DNA of 64,000 bases from Anaerolineae bacterium (GCA_030432295.1 JAUIHI010000027.1:1-64000); one strand, 5' to 3'; positions 44,910 to 55,088 are shown, counted from the stretch's first letter. Program-made: numbers and translations. The notes: generated by a model not told the origin, from the sequence alone.

Positions 44910-47255
44910 ATGACCCATCCCAACTACTCATTTGAGCCTTCTCTGTCCACCCGCTGGACCAGGCTGGGCCAGGGCCGCGCACCGCTAATCGCTGTCCTGA
45001 TCCTGGCCGCGTTGGTGCTGAGCGCCTGCCTTTCTTTGCTGGGGCCTACTGGACCAGTGCGCACGCCGGTCGTCCTGCCCACTGATGGCGGCGACCAGCC
45101 CCAGATTGCCATCTCGCCGCCCAGCGGCTATGCGGGCGTCTATGTGCAGGTGGTGGGCAACGGTTGGCCCGCCAACGATCTGGTGCTGGTTGTGCTGAGC
45201 GACGACGCCGGACGCAGTGGTATTCTGGCAGCCAGTGCGGCCAATCCCAACGGTCAAGTGACCACCGGCTTTCTCTATCCCATCAGCCCCCGCTGGCTGA
45301 GCACCGGGCCGCATACAATTGTGGCCTACACTGCCGACGGCAATTTGCAGGCCAGCGCTGAATTTCAGGTGACGCCCGGTGAAGGGGTGACACCCGCTGC
45401 GGCCACGGCCCAGCCTTCTCCCACCGGGCTTGTCATCCAAACCCCGACCGCCAGACCCACCGCCGGAGCAGCAGCCACCGCCAGCGCAGCGGCGACCGCC
45501 ACTCCCAGGGCCACGGCCACAACTGCGGCGACTGCCGTCGCGACCGCCACTGCCGCGCCCACGCCGATTGTCATCACCGACTGGCGGGGCGATTATTGGA
45601 CCAACTCTACTCTCTCCGGCGAACCGGCGTTAGTGCGCAATGATGCAGCGGTCTTTTTTGACTGGGGCAGCGGTTCGCCCGCGTCCAATCTGCCCGCGGA
45701 CCAATTCAGCGCCCGCTGGACCCGCCAGTTGAACTTCGATGCAGGCGTCTACCGCTTCTTCGTGGAAGTAGACGACGGCGCGCGGCTTTACATCGACGAT
45801 CAACTGGTGCTGGACGAATGGCGGGCTGGTTCCCAGCGGGTGGCATCGGCCACTGTTTCTCTGCCTGCGGGCCGTCACTCCCTGCGCATGGAATACTTCG
45901 AGCGCACGGGCAATGCCCTGGCCCGCTTCTGGTGGGAGCGCCAGCTTGCCTTCACCGGCTGGGAGGGACAGTATTTCACTAATCCCAATTTGCAGGGGGA
46001 CCCGGCGCTGGTGCGGGACGACGCCACCATCAACTTTGTATGGGGAACCGGTAGTCCGGCTTCGGTTATCGGCGGGGATAATTTCTCGGTGCGTTGGAAG
46101 CGTACTGTCGCCTTTGACGCGGGCCGCTACCGCTTCTACGCCCGTATGGACGACGGTCTGCGGGTGCGGGTGGACGGTCAGTTGATTCTGGACGAATGGC
46201 GGGATGGCTCGGACCGTACAGTTGCCACAGATGTGGAACTGCCCGGTGGCAATCACCAGATCGAAGTGGAATACTACGAGAAGAGCGGCGGCGCGCTGGT
46301 GAGCTTCTGGTGGGAGGTGGCTCCGGAACCCACGCCCACCTTCACACCGATCTGGACAGTCACGTCTACGGCGACGGATGTACCGTCGGCCACGCTTACA
46401 GCTACCGACGCACCCACGGCGACAGCGACAGCCACGGAAACGCCCACCTCCTTACCGGAGCCGACCGTGACACCGACCGCAACGGCCACCGAGACTTCGG
46501 CAGAAACGCCGACGGTAACCCCGACGGACGTCCCAACTGAGACGCCGACGCCGACCGTCACTGGGACAGTAACGGTTGTTGCCGGCAGCGGCGGCACAGT
46601 CACACCCATCTCAGAAAGCCTGGAAATCGGCCAACCGGTTGCCTTTGCCCGTTTGACGATGCCCCAGCTTCTGGCACCCAAACGCAGCCTTTTTCTGATG
46701 ATAGATTCGGAAGAGGAATGGAGCAACCTGTTGGACGGTCTGCGCCCGTTGCCCAGCCCCCGGCCCGGCCTGCGAGTGACACCCCCTGGACGGGGAGCAA
46801 CCGCAACGCCTACTATAACACCGACGCTGACACCGTCGCCGTCGCCGACGCCGACTTCGACGCCCACACCCACGGAGACGGTGTCAGATGCGGGTGATGG
46901 CCCGGCCGATATGCCCGATAGCCCGCCTGCCCCGCCAGAGGAGACAAAGGGGAAGATGGCAGCGGAGGTAACAGCGTCAGTCAAGCCTGACTTTGCCGAG
47001 GATGTGGTGCTGGTGGCGATTCTGGGTGCGGATCGGCTGGGGCAATCGGTTCAGATTGTCGATGTGCGGCAGGAGGCCAACGAACTTTGGGTGAAAGTGC
47101 GCATCAATCCTCTGTCGGGTCGGGCTATTTTGTCGGATGGGGTCGCCGATGGGGTTGTGGTGCGCCGGGATGCACTGCCTGCATTGAATTCTTTGGTCGT
47201 CCATTTCGTGGATGACTTTTATGAGGCGTTGGATGTCGAAGATAATTCCCGGTAG
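44910..47255 (+). CDS. Lipoprotein with two PA14 domains and Thr/Pro-rich linkers
   Basis: A 781-residue surface protein. A hydrophobic segment ends in a lipobox-like LVLSAC (Cys about residue 40). An immunoglobulin-like domain (about 60-155) precedes an Ala/Thr/Pro-rich linker. Two consecutive PA14-type domains follow (about 223-345 and 348-472; each with WRGDYWTNSTLSG- or WEGQYFTNPNLQG-type start, FDAGxYRF, DDGxRxxxDxQLxLDEW and FWWE end), then two long T-P-E low-complexity stretches and a C-terminal domain (about 690-781) without match. PA14 domains bind carbohydrate or host/cell-wall glycans. ATG 44910 is chosen; GTG 44871 is upstream. The low-complexity tracts are candidates for glycosylation. 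Confidence 0.88.
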   Translation: MTHPNYSFEPSLSTRWTRLGQGRAPLIAVLILAALVLSACLSLLGPTGPVRTPVVLPTDGGDQPQIAISPPSGYAGVYVQVVGNGWPANDLVLVVLSDDAGRSGILAASAANPNGQVTTGFLYPISPRWLSTGPHTIVAYTADGNLQASAEFQVTPGEGVTPAAATAQPSPTGLVIQTPTARPTAGAAATASAAATATPRATATTAATAVATATAAPTPIVITDWRGDYWTNSTLSGEPALVRNDAAVFFDWGSGSPASNLPADQFSARWTRQLNFDAGVYRFFVEVDDGARLYIDDQLVLDEWRAGSQRVASATVSLPAGRHSLRMEYFERTGNALARFWWERQLAFTGWEGQYFTNPNLQGDPALVRDDATINFVWGTGSPASVIGGDNFSVRWKRTVAFDAGRYRFYARMDDGLRVRVDGQLILDEWRDGSDRTVATDVELPGGNHQIEVEYYEKSGGALVSFWWEVAPEPTPTFTPIWTVTSTATDVPSATLTATDAPTATATATETPTSLPEPTVTPTATATETSAETPTVTPTDVPTETPTPTVTGTVTVVAGSGGTVTPISESLEIGQPVAFARLTMPQLLAPKRSLFLMIDSEEEWSNLLDGLRPLPSPRPGLRVTPPGRGATATPTITPTLTPSPSPTPTSTPTPTETVSDAGDGPADMPDSPPAPPEETKGKMAAEVTASVKPDFAEDVVLVAILGADRLGQSVQIVDVRQEANELWVKVRINPLSGRAILSDGVADGVVVRRDALPALNSLVVHFVDDFYEALDVEDNSR

Positions 47256-47399
47256 GGTGGGCTACACGACTTCCAGTGCTATCTGAACCAGCGCATCCAC
47301 CTGCCGCCGGACCGCCAGCAGTGGCCGGATGTCGAACTGATCCGGGTTGCCAATCGGACACGAGGAATCGAATAATTGTTCTCCATCAACAGCGAAGAT
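47256..47399. other. Spacer without recognisable gene
   Basis: These 144 bp between the PA14 lipoprotein and a GNAT gene contain no hairpin or tandem unit and no start with a ribosome-binding site. Coding-like composition on the minus strand (about 47276-47360) may be a decayed gene fragment, but I cannot identify it. Confidence 0.4.
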
Positions 47400-47936
47400 A
47401 TGAAATACCACAGCGACCCCACCCATCTGGAACAGGCCGCGGCGGCCAACCCGCCCACTATCGTATCTGTCACCGTCGGCACCGCCAACCCCTACAGCCC
47501 CGCGGCCCGGTTGCTGGTGGACCACCTGTGGGAGGAACTGGACCGGCGCTATGGCCCCAACCCGGACTCTCGCTTCACCCCGGAACAGATCGACGTGCCG
47601 GGGCTGCTCTTTGTCATCGCCAAAGCCGACGGGCGACCGGTGGGCTGCGGCGCGCTCCTGCCCCTGGCCGAGGGCGTCGGCGAGGGGGTCGGCGAGATCA
47701 AACGGATGTGGGTGGAGCCGGATGCCCGCGGCCAGGGGGTGGCCCAGGCGATTCTCTACGGGCTGGAGTCGATGGCCGCGGAGAAGGGCTACCACACCCT
47801 GCGCCTGGAAACGGGCATTCGACAGCCCGAAGCCATCGCCCTCTACACACGCTGGGGCTATGCGCCGATTGATTGCTGGGGAGTCTATGCCGATGACCCC
47901 ATCAGCCGCTGTTTCGAGAAGAAGTTGCGCGAATGA
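47400..47936 (+). CDS. GNAT-family N-acetyltransferase
   Basis: A 178-residue single-domain acetyltransferase. The acetyl-CoA motif is IKRMWVEPDARGQGVAQAILYGLE, followed by LRLETGIRQPEAIALYTRWGYAPI and a conserved-looking end (DDPISRCFEKKL). The N-terminus (ANPYSPAARLLVDHLWEEL) matches a common group of small GNAT proteins. ATG 47400 is preferred; a TTG at 47376 adds eight residues. It overlaps the PhnD-like gene by 4 bp (ATGA), so the two are translationally coupled. Substrate unknown. Confidence 0.88.
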   Translation: MKYHSDPTHLEQAAAANPPTIVSVTVGTANPYSPAARLLVDHLWEELDRRYGPNPDSRFTPEQIDVPGLLFVIAKADGRPVGCGALLPLAEGVGEGVGEIKRMWVEPDARGQGVAQAILYGLESMAAEKGYHTLRLETGIRQPEAIALYTRWGYAPIDCWGVYADDPISRCFEKKLRE

Positions 47937-48727
47937 ACACCCTCGTCCTCACCTCCCTGCAGGCCGCCAACGCAGACCCGATAATCCGGGCTATTGCCGA
48001 ATACCTGTCCGGCAAGCTCGGCCTGCCCGTCACCTTTGCCGACGCCCCCCGCTGGCAGGATCGGGAAATCCTCTTCGACGGGGGCGAAGTCCAGATTGCC
48101 TGGCTCTGTGGGCTGGTCTATGTGGAGAAGCGGGACGCGGGCGCGCCGATTGACCTGCTGGCTGCGCCGGTGATGGACGGCCCCCATTACGCAGGGCGAC
48201 CGGTCTACTTCTCCGATGTGGTGGTGCGGGCCGACAGCCCGTTCCACACTTTCGCTGAACTGCGCGGCAGACGCTGGGCCTACAACAATATTGGCTCCCA
48301 CTCCGGCTACAACATCACCCGCTATCACCTGGCGACGTTGGGTGAAGATGCCAGCTTTTTTGGCCGGGTGCTGGAAGCGGGCGCACACCAGGCCGCGCTG
48401 TCGATGATTTTGGCCGGGGAGATCGACGCCGCGGCCATCGACAGCACTGTCCTGGAAACCGAACTCCTTCTGCGCCCGGAGATTGTCGAGCAGATTCGCA
48501 CGGTCGAGCGGCTCGGCCCCAGCCCGATTCCACCCTGGGTGGTGCGCCGGGATGTGCCGTCTACGCTGGTAGCCGAAATCCGGCGCGCTTTTGTGGAGAT
48601 GCACGCCGATCCCGCGAGCTCTGCTCTGCTGGCTCAGGCCCAAATGCGTCACTTTGCCCCAGTCATCGACAGCGACTACGACCCCATCCGCCGGATGGCC
48701 GCGCTGGCCGAGCGGGTGACGCTCTAA
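47933..48727 (+). CDS. PhnD-like phosphate/phosphonate-type binding protein without signal peptide
   Basis: A 264-residue protein with the PBPb/PhnD fold: LVLTSLQAANADPIIRAIAEYL, IQIAWLCGLVYVEKRDAG-like strand, FAELRGRRWAYNNIGSHSGYN, ILAGEIDAAAIDSTVLE, and a C-terminal helix set. Transport-linked PhnD proteins are exported, but this one begins directly with the first strand and lacks any signal or lipobox, and no ABC permease or ATPase gene is near. It may therefore be a cytoplasmic sensor or enzyme-like relative. It is coupled to the preceding GNAT gene. Confidence 0.85.
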   Translation: MNTLVLTSLQAANADPIIRAIAEYLSGKLGLPVTFADAPRWQDREILFDGGEVQIAWLCGLVYVEKRDAGAPIDLLAAPVMDGPHYAGRPVYFSDVVVRADSPFHTFAELRGRRWAYNNIGSHSGYNITRYHLATLGEDASFFGRVLEAGAHQAALSMILAGEIDAAAIDSTVLETELLLRPEIVEQIRTVERLGPSPIPPWVVRRDVPSTLVAEIRRAFVEMHADPASSALLAQAQMRHFAPVIDSDYDPIRRMAALAERVTL

Positions 48728-48739
48728 ATCGCCTTCCCC

Positions 48740-48778
48740 ATCCGGGTTTATCAGTGTTCATCAGTGGCTAAATGGCAA
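48740..48778. repeat. TTTATCAGTGTTCATCAGTGG repeat copy
   Basis: Tandem 10-bp units (TTTATCAGTG, TTCATCAGTG) are followed by GCTAAATGGC, as at 9845-9875 and, inverted, at 50437-50470. It lies in the 69-bp spacer before the SDR gene. Confidence 0.8.
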
Positions 48779-48796
48779 TCGAAGGAGAACCGACAA

Positions 48797-49549
48797 ATGA
48801 CCGACAAACCCTTGGCTGGAAAAAACGCGCTGATCACCGGCGCGGGGCGGGGGATTGGCCGAGCCATCGCCCTGGCCTATGCGGAAGCCGGCGCGGCTGT
48901 CGGCTGCGCGGCCCGCACCCAGCGCGAAATTGATGGAGTGACGGCAGAGATTCGGGCGCGAGGAGGCAAAGCTGTCGCCATCCCCGTGGACGTGACCGAC
49001 CGGACTTCGGTGCAGCAGATGACCGAATCGCTGGTGGCTGCCTTTGGCGGGCTGGATATTCTGGTGATCAACGCGGGGGTGAACCGGGATCGGCGCACAG
49101 TCGAGGAGAGCGTGCCGGAGGAGTGGCTGGGCACGCTGGATGTGAATCTGAACGGCGCGTATTACTGCGCCCAGGCCGCCATCCCCCATCTGAAAGCCCG
49201 GGGAGGCGGAAAGATCATCACCACCGGTTCAGGAATGGGACACCGAGGCAGCCCGGAGCGTTCAGCCTACTGCGTCTCCAAAGCCGGGCTGTGGATGCTC
49301 ACCCGCTGCCTGGCCCAGGAGCTATGGCCCTTCAATATCAGTGTCAACGAACTGGTCCCCGGCCCGGTGCAAACGTCGATGACTGCCGATGACAGCAGCC
49401 AGGGCAGCCGACCCGCCGCCGGTCCCAGTGCCCAGAGCGAATGGCAAAAAAGGCCAGAGGATGTGGTTCCCCTGGCCCTTTTTCTGGCAACCCAACCCCT
49501 CGTCGGCCCCACTGCCCAAAGTTTCAATCTGATGCGGCGGGATGGATAA
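48797..49549 (+). CDS. Short-chain dehydrogenase/reductase
   Basis: A 250-residue classical SDR. KNALITGAGRGIGRAIALAYA is the NAD(P) loop, LDILVINAGVN the NAG motif, and the catalytic Ser-Tyr-Lys appear as TTGSGMGHRG...SAYCVSKAGLWMLTR. Substrate unknown; close to 3-ketoacyl-ACP reductase-like and sugar-alcohol dehydrogenases. ATG 48797 has AAGGAGAACC upstream. Convergent with a second SDR gene, separated by a long palindrome. Confidence 0.92.
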   Translation: MTDKPLAGKNALITGAGRGIGRAIALAYAEAGAAVGCAARTQREIDGVTAEIRARGGKAVAIPVDVTDRTSVQQMTESLVAAFGGLDILVINAGVNRDRRTVEESVPEEWLGTLDVNLNGAYYCAQAAIPHLKARGGGKIITTGSGMGHRGSPERSAYCVSKAGLWMLTRCLAQELWPFNISVNELVPGPVQTSMTADDSSQGSRPAAGPSAQSEWQKRPEDVVPLALFLATQPLVGPTAQSFNLMRRDG

Positions 49550-49557
49550 GAACAGCG

Positions 49558-49626
49558 GACGACAGACGACAGACGGAGGACCAACCAGTTCCGAATTGGT
49601 TCGTCCTCCGTCTGTCGTCTGTCGTC
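49558..49626. repeat. Inverted GACGACA-heptamer palindrome (33-bp arms)
   Basis: GACGACAGACGACAGACGG... (49558-49590) is mirrored, with only two mismatches, by 49594-49626. It separates two convergent SDR genes and may serve as a bidirectional terminator-like hairpin. The centre (GGACCAACCAGTTCCGAATTGG) resembles that of the element at 22470-22543. Confidence 0.94.
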
Positions 49627-49630
49627 GTCT

Positions 49631-50416
49631 TCACACCTGCTCCGCTCTTTTGGCGTTGTTGCGCCCGTAGAGCGAATACTGCTCCACTTCGTAGACGACG
49701 CCGTTGGCCGGCGCGGACTCGTCCGAGAGCCAGAAGACGACGTGAGAGGCGATTTGCTCCGGGGTGGTCAGCATCCCCGTGGGTGCATAGGCGGGGTCCA
49801 CATTGAACTGCCAGCCTTCCGGCAGCCCCTCGCTCTGCTTCAGCGCGATTTCGTTGGGCGAAGTCACCCAGCCCACATTCAGGTGAATGACCCGAATTTT
49901 CTCAGTTGCCAGGGCATTGGCCAGGTTGCGGCTGGCGGTCTGTAAGCCCCCTTTGGCCGCGGAATAGGGCAGCAGATTGGGCGCGCCGGAAAGCGCGTTG
50001 ATGGAGCCGATGTTGACCAGCACACCGCCGCCCTGGGCGCGGAAGTGGGGCACGGCAGCCCGTGCAGTCAGCAGGGGCGCGCGCAGGTTGACCGCCAGAA
50101 TCGTGTCGATCATCCCTGCGTCGCTCTCTTCCAGCGTAGCCCGGGTGGTGAGCGCGGCGTTGTTGACCAGCCCGTCGATGCGCCCAAAGTGCTCGACCGT
50201 CGCCTGCACCACCCGCTCGCAGAATGTGGGATCCGCCACGTCGCCCACGACGTAGGCCGCGGCGTCGCCCAAATCTTCTGCCACCGCCCGCGCCCGTTCC
50301 GCGTTGCGCCCGTGCACCATCACCCGCGCACCCTCGGCCACCGCACGCCGGGCCGTCGATTCCCCGATTCCCGTCGAGGAACCGGTCACCAGAATTACTT
50401 TTCCATCCAGCAACAT
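49631..50416 (-). CDS. Short-chain dehydrogenase/reductase
   Basis: A 261-residue classical SDR with KVILVTGSSTGIGESTARRAV, IDGLVNNAALTTRATLEES, GVLVNIGSINALSGAPNLLPYSAAKGGLQTASRNL (Ser-Tyr-Lys) and a C-terminal SDESAPANGVVYEVEQYSLYG. Such enzymes oxidise or reduce sugars, polyols or hydroxy acids; the neighbouring Gfo/Idh/MocA gene on the same strand suggests sugar or polyol catabolism. ATG 50416 with GGGAG upstream is the start, since the open frame beyond it is repeat sequence. It may be co-transcribed after the Gfo/Idh/MocA gene despite the 120-bp repeat between them. Confidence 0.92.
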   Translation of the reverse strand: MLLDGKVILVTGSSTGIGESTARRAVAEGARVMVHGRNAERARAVAEDLGDAAAYVVGDVADPTFCERVVQATVEHFGRIDGLVNNAALTTRATLEESDAGMIDTILAVNLRAPLLTARAAVPHFRAQGGGVLVNIGSINALSGAPNLLPYSAAKGGLQTASRNLANALATEKIRVIHLNVGWVTSPNEIALKQSEGLPEGWQFNVDPAYAPTGMLTTPEQIASHVVFWLSDESAPANGVVYEVEQYSLYGRNNAKRAEQV

Positions 50417-50436
50417 TTCATTCTCCCGTTCTGAAA

Positions 50437-50535
50437 ATAGCCACTGATGAACGCTGATGAACACGGATAGAGACAGATGAACACAGATAAAATCTGCGAA
50501 AATCTGTGTTCATCTGCGTAATCTGCGTTCCGCTT
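50437..50535. repeat. 10-bp-unit composite repeat (CTGATGAACG / CAGATGAACA)
   Basis: Direct 10-bp units (CTGATGAACG, CTGATGAACA, CGGATAGAGA, CAGATGAACA) are followed by an inverted arm (AATCTGTGTTCATCTG, 50500-50516) so that about 50474-50516 can form a hairpin. It fills the gap between the Gfo/Idh/MocA and SDR genes. Related to 9838-9875, 24503-24537, 37724-37765 and 48740-48778. Confidence 0.88.
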
Positions 50536-50536
50536 T

Positions 50537-51532
50537 TTATACAGCCTGCCAGCTGCCCGCGGCCGCGGAGCGATACATCGCTTCCATCACAGCGCTGCGA
50601 TAGGCGGCTTCGCGCACGCCCACCAACTGGGCCTCTTTGCCGACCAGCGCGTCCAGAAAGAGTTCAAAGGCGTGGGGCCAGGCTTCGGGCAGATTCGTAT
50701 AGGGCGTCTTGCCGTCGCTGCCCAGCTTCTCGCTTTTGATGTAGACTTCGCTGCGGTCGTGTACCCAGGCGTGGCCTTCGGTCCCGCTGATCTCAAAAGT
50801 GACCGGATCCGCCACGTCTACCCAGCCCGCGGCCAGGCTGCCGATGACGCCGCTGGTGAAGCGGATCAGCCCTTCGCCAGCCTCGTCGCAGGCCGGGCCG
50901 TACTTGCCCGTCACCACCTGCGTCTCAGCCACCACCCGGCGCACATCCCCAAACATCCACAGGAGCAGGTCCAGGGCGTGGGTTCCCAAATCGCCAAAGG
51001 CCGCCACGCCGCCCCGTTTTACGTCCGTCATCCACAGCCATTCCGGGGTGAACCAATCGCCCAGGGAGCCGCTGTGGCAGTTGCTGGCCCGCACACGGGT
51101 GATCTGCCCGAAGGTGCCTGCTTCCACCTGCTCTTTGAGGAAGAGGTGGGCCGGGATGCCCCGCTGGAAATAGCCGGTCTGGAAAAGAACGCCCGCTTTT
51201 TCAATGGCCGCGGCCATTGCATCCGCGTCGGCTTTGCCCAGGCCCAGGGGTTTCTCAATAAACATATGCTTGCCCGCGGCAGCTCCGGCCAGGACCAGGT
51301 CCTGGTGGATGTCCGTCTCCGAGCAGATAATCACACCCTCGATGCTGCTGTCTGCCCAGACCGCAGCCGGGTCGTCGATGACAGGCGCGCCCAACTCCGC
51401 GCCCCGCTTCTCCGAGCGCGCCCGGTCCGGGTCCCAGACAGCGACGGTCTTGACATCTGTGCGGGCTTGCAGTCGTTTGACAAAGCCCGGTGTGTGGATG
51501 TGCGCGCAGCCGATCAGTGCTACATTTTTCAT
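50537..51532 (-). CDS. Gfo/Idh/MocA-family oxidoreductase
   Basis: A 331-residue NAD(P)-dependent dehydrogenase of sugar or inositol type. KNVALIGCAHIHTPGFVKRL starts the Rossmann fold; GKHMFIEKPLGLGKADADAM holds the family EKP motif with catalytic Lys; the C-terminal domain has GGVAAFGDLGTHALDLLLWMFG. Substrate unknown. ATG 51532 is chosen for its canonical N-terminus; the upstream open frame is short. It is divergent from the PdxA-like gene (166 bp apart), sharing a promoter region. Confidence 0.93.
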   Translation of the reverse strand: MKNVALIGCAHIHTPGFVKRLQARTDVKTVAVWDPDRARSEKRGAELGAPVIDDPAAVWADSSIEGVIICSETDIHQDLVLAGAAAGKHMFIEKPLGLGKADADAMAAAIEKAGVLFQTGYFQRGIPAHLFLKEQVEAGTFGQITRVRASNCHSGSLGDWFTPEWLWMTDVKRGGVAAFGDLGTHALDLLLWMFGDVRRVVAETQVVTGKYGPACDEAGEGLIRFTSGVIGSLAAGWVDVADPVTFEISGTEGHAWVHDRSEVYIKSEKLGSDGKTPYTNLPEAWPHAFELFLDALVGKEAQLVGVREAAYRSAVMEAMYRSAAAGSWQAV

Positions 51533-51698
51533 CAGAATGCCTCTCTTCTTTGAGCGTTCGTGGTTTTCCATACGCCGTTGTGAAACCGATCACAGATAAG
51601 TGTACCAGTTTGGCGGGCATACGCAAGCGTTGACCCGCCCCGTTTCTGGTGATAGGATACCAGATAGCGAATCCAATCCACCCTGCATAGGAAGACGA

Positions 51699-52703
<1,005 letters not shown>

Positions 52704-52731
52704 AGAAGAGGGACGCAGATAAACGCAGATT
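52704..52731. repeat. Half-copy of the ACGCAGAT family
   Basis: GGACGCAGATAAACGCAGATT lies between two convergent stop codons. It is a fragment of the arm type seen at 31307-31376 and 31750-31886, with no inverted partner. Confidence 0.65.
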
Positions 52732-52732
52732 C

Positions 52733-53893
52733 CTATTCTTCCGATAGAACTCGGCCCAGCCGCGCCACGCCTTCTTCAATTTCGGCTTCCCCGAAATGGG
52801 CAAAACTCAGCCGCAGGCAATTGCCCAATCCGCCTACACTGGAACAGCGGACACCCGGCAGAAAACCCACCCCGGCTGTGTGGGCCGCGGACAGCAGCGC
52901 TGCCGTATCGATCCCCTCATCCATCTCCAGCCAGAAAAAGTAGCCGCCGTCGGGCTTCTGCCACCTGGCCATTCCACCCAAATGGCGGTGCAGCGCAGCG
53001 TCCATCACATCAATCCGTCGTCGGTAGATTTCGCGCAGACCAGCCAGATATTCCCCTTGCGAGCCCTTCTCCAACGCCACCCGCACCAGATTGGATGTGA
53101 AGTGATTCAGTCCGCCGCCGCTGTCCACCAGGCCGCAGGTGACGAAGCGCTGCACAACTTCCGGCGCGGCCTGAATCCAGCCCAGACGCAGACCGGGGGC
53201 CAGAATTTTGGAAAAGGAGCCGATGGAGAGCACCCGTCCACTCTCTGTGCGGGCGGCCAGGGGCGCAGGTGGCAGCGCAGCCTGCGTGGCGTTGTAGTGG
53301 AGCAACTGGTATACTTCATCGGCTACAATCGTAAAATTGTGTTTGTGGGCCAGGGCCACCAGTTCTTCCCGGCGCTGGGCCGAAAGGGTGTGGCCGGTGG
53401 GGTTCTGAAAAGCGGGGATTGTGTAGACGAAGACCGGCTGCTGTTGGGCCAGGGCTATTTCTAGCGCGTCCATACGCAGGCCGTTTTCGTCGCTGGGGAT
53501 GGGCACAGCATTCAGCCGGAAATCTTCACGCAGAATGCGCAGGGCCAGAAAATAGCTCGGCTCCTCCACAAAGACAGTGTCGCCCGGCTGTGTGAAAAGG
53601 GTGCAGATCAGCGTCAATGCCTGGGATGCCCCCGCCGTCACCATCAACTGCTCCGGCCCGACCGGCGAGGCATATTCTGCGCTCAAAAAATCGGCCAGTG
53701 CCTGACGGAAGCGCCCGTCCCCCTGCTCGTAGCCGTAGTTGAGAAGTTCCGTATCTCCTTCGGCGAAACGCACTTCTGCGGACTGGCGCATCAGGTCCAG
53801 GGGCAACAGATCGAAACCTGGCTGACCGATGCCGAAGTCGATGAGGGATGAGGTTCGGTTTACTTGCGACGAACGCAGGGCAGGACTTTTCAT
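52733..53893 (-). CDS. Class I/II PLP aminotransferase (2-aminoadipate aminotransferase-like)
   Basis: A 386-residue fold-type I aminotransferase. Marks: LIDFGIGQPGFDLLPLDLM, VTAGASQALTLI, YTIPAFQNPTGHTLSAQRREELV (Asn of NPTG), VADEVYQLLHY and the PLP lysine in IGSFSKILAPGLRLGW. This is the LysN/AroAT-like group related to MocR C-terminal domains, but no winged-helix domain is present. Probable roles are branched or aromatic amino-acid transamination. ATG 53893 follows GGAGATAT. Divergent from the sialidase gene. Confidence 0.92.
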   Translation of the reverse strand: MKSPALRSSQVNRTSSLIDFGIGQPGFDLLPLDLMRQSAEVRFAEGDTELLNYGYEQGDGRFRQALADFLSAEYASPVGPEQLMVTAGASQALTLICTLFTQPGDTVFVEEPSYFLALRILREDFRLNAVPIPSDENGLRMDALEIALAQQQPVFVYTIPAFQNPTGHTLSAQRREELVALAHKHNFTIVADEVYQLLHYNATQAALPPAPLAARTESGRVLSIGSFSKILAPGLRLGWIQAAPEVVQRFVTCGLVDSGGGLNHFTSNLVRVALEKGSQGEYLAGLREIYRRRIDVMDAALHRHLGGMARWQKPDGGYFFWLEMDEGIDTAALLSAAHTAGVGFLPGVRCSSVGGLGNCLRLSFAHFGEAEIEEGVARLGRVLSEE

Positions 53894-53972
53894 TGGGATA
53901 TCTCCTGTTGACGGGATAGGCGAACGCTATCCCATCGGCTGCCAATTGTCAATTCCACAGAAGGAAAGACCG

Positions 53973-55088
53973 ATGCTCACCAAAACCGACATCTTCACCG
54001 CCCGCACCGGCGGCTACTGGAACTACCGGGTCCCCGGCATCCTCTGCACCACAAACGGCGTCATCCTGGCAACGGTCGAGGCCCGCACAGGCACGGGCAG
54101 CGATTGGGATGGCAACGACATTCTCCTGCGCCGTAGCCTGGACGGGGGCGTCTCCTGGCAGCCGCCCCAACTGATAGTGAGCCACAAAACGTATGGCCCC
54201 GGCCCGGTGAGCAATTTTGTGCTTTTCGCTGACGCGGATGGGACGGTCCACGCGCTCTACTGCCACAACTACGAGCGGGTTTTTTATCTGCGAAGCGGAG
54301 ATGACGGCACAACTTTCTCCCGGCCGGTGGAGATTACCGAAAGCCTGGTCGCTTTCCGCGCCGAATATACCTGGCGGGTTATTGCCACCGGGCCGGGTCA
54401 CGGCATTCAACTGCGCAGCGGGCGGCTGCTGGTCCCCGTCTGGATGTCCGACGGCAGCGGCACGGAATTTGGCGCGGGCAAGCTGGGCCACCGCCCCTCT
54501 GAAGTGGCGACGATCTACAGCGACGACGGCGGCAAAAACTGGCGTTGCGGGGAAATTTTCGTCCATTCCAACGGGCGCATTATCAATCCCAGCGAAACTC
54601 TGGCTGTGGAACTTGACGACGGGCGGGTGCTCTGCAACATCCGCAGTGAATGCCCCCAGAACCGGCGGCTGATCGCTATCAGTCCTGACGGCGCGGGGCG
54701 TTGGACTGAGCCAGTCTTCGACGACGCGCTGCTGGAGCCGGTCTGTATGGCCAGTCTCCTGCGTCTGCGCCAGCCGGATGCCGACGGGCAAGGCGTCTAT
54801 CTTTTCGCCAATCCGGACAATCTGGAAAATGAACTGACGCCTCCGGGCCGCACTCTGGCCCACGACCGCAAGCGGCTGACGGCCAAAATGAGCGCAGACG
54901 ACTGCAACACCTGGCCGGTTTCCCGTGTGTTGGAAGCGGGGCCGTCCGGCTATTCGGATTTGGCCGAAGCGCCCGATGGGTCGATTCTCTGTATCTACGA
55001 ACGGGGGATGCTCAGCCGCATGACCGACACGGCTTCCGTGGCTGTCGCCCGCTTTGATCGGGGGTGGCTTTCTGCTAATGAGGCGTAA
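53973..55088 (+). CDS. Exo-alpha-sialidase-like protein (GH33 fold)
   Basis: A 371-residue six-bladed beta-propeller with repeated Asp-box motifs (SLDGGVSW, SGDDGTTF, SDDGGKNW). The N-terminal YWNYRVPGILCTTNGVIL resembles the RIP motif bearing the first catalytic arginine, later arginines (NIRSECPQNRR) and DGSILCIYERG near the end match the sialidase active site. It may cleave terminal sialic acid or related nonulosonic acids. No signal peptide, so it acts inside the cell unless exported otherwise. ATG 53973 with AAGGAAAG upstream is chosen. A strong palindrome follows. Confidence 0.88.
   Translation: MLTKTDIFTARTGGYWNYRVPGILCTTNGVILATVEARTGTGSDWDGNDILLRRSLDGGVSWQPPQLIVSHKTYGPGPVSNFVLFADADGTVHALYCHNYERVFYLRSGDDGTTFSRPVEITESLVAFRAEYTWRVIATGPGHGIQLRSGRLLVPVWMSDGSGTEFGAGKLGHRPSEVATIYSDDGGKNWRCGEIFVHSNGRIINPSETLAVELDDGRVLCNIRSECPQNRRLIAISPDGAGRWTEPVFDDALLEPVCMASLLRLRQPDADGQGVYLFANPDNLENELTPPGRTLAHDRKRLTAKMSADDCNTWPVSRVLEAGPSGYSDLAEAPDGSILCIYERGMLSRMTDTASVAVARFDRGWLSANEA

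Noticed and set aside
49558-49626. Insertion sequence or MITE with terminal inverted repeats
   Set aside because: The arms consist of tandem heptamers, no target-site duplication is visible, and there is no internal sequence between arms.
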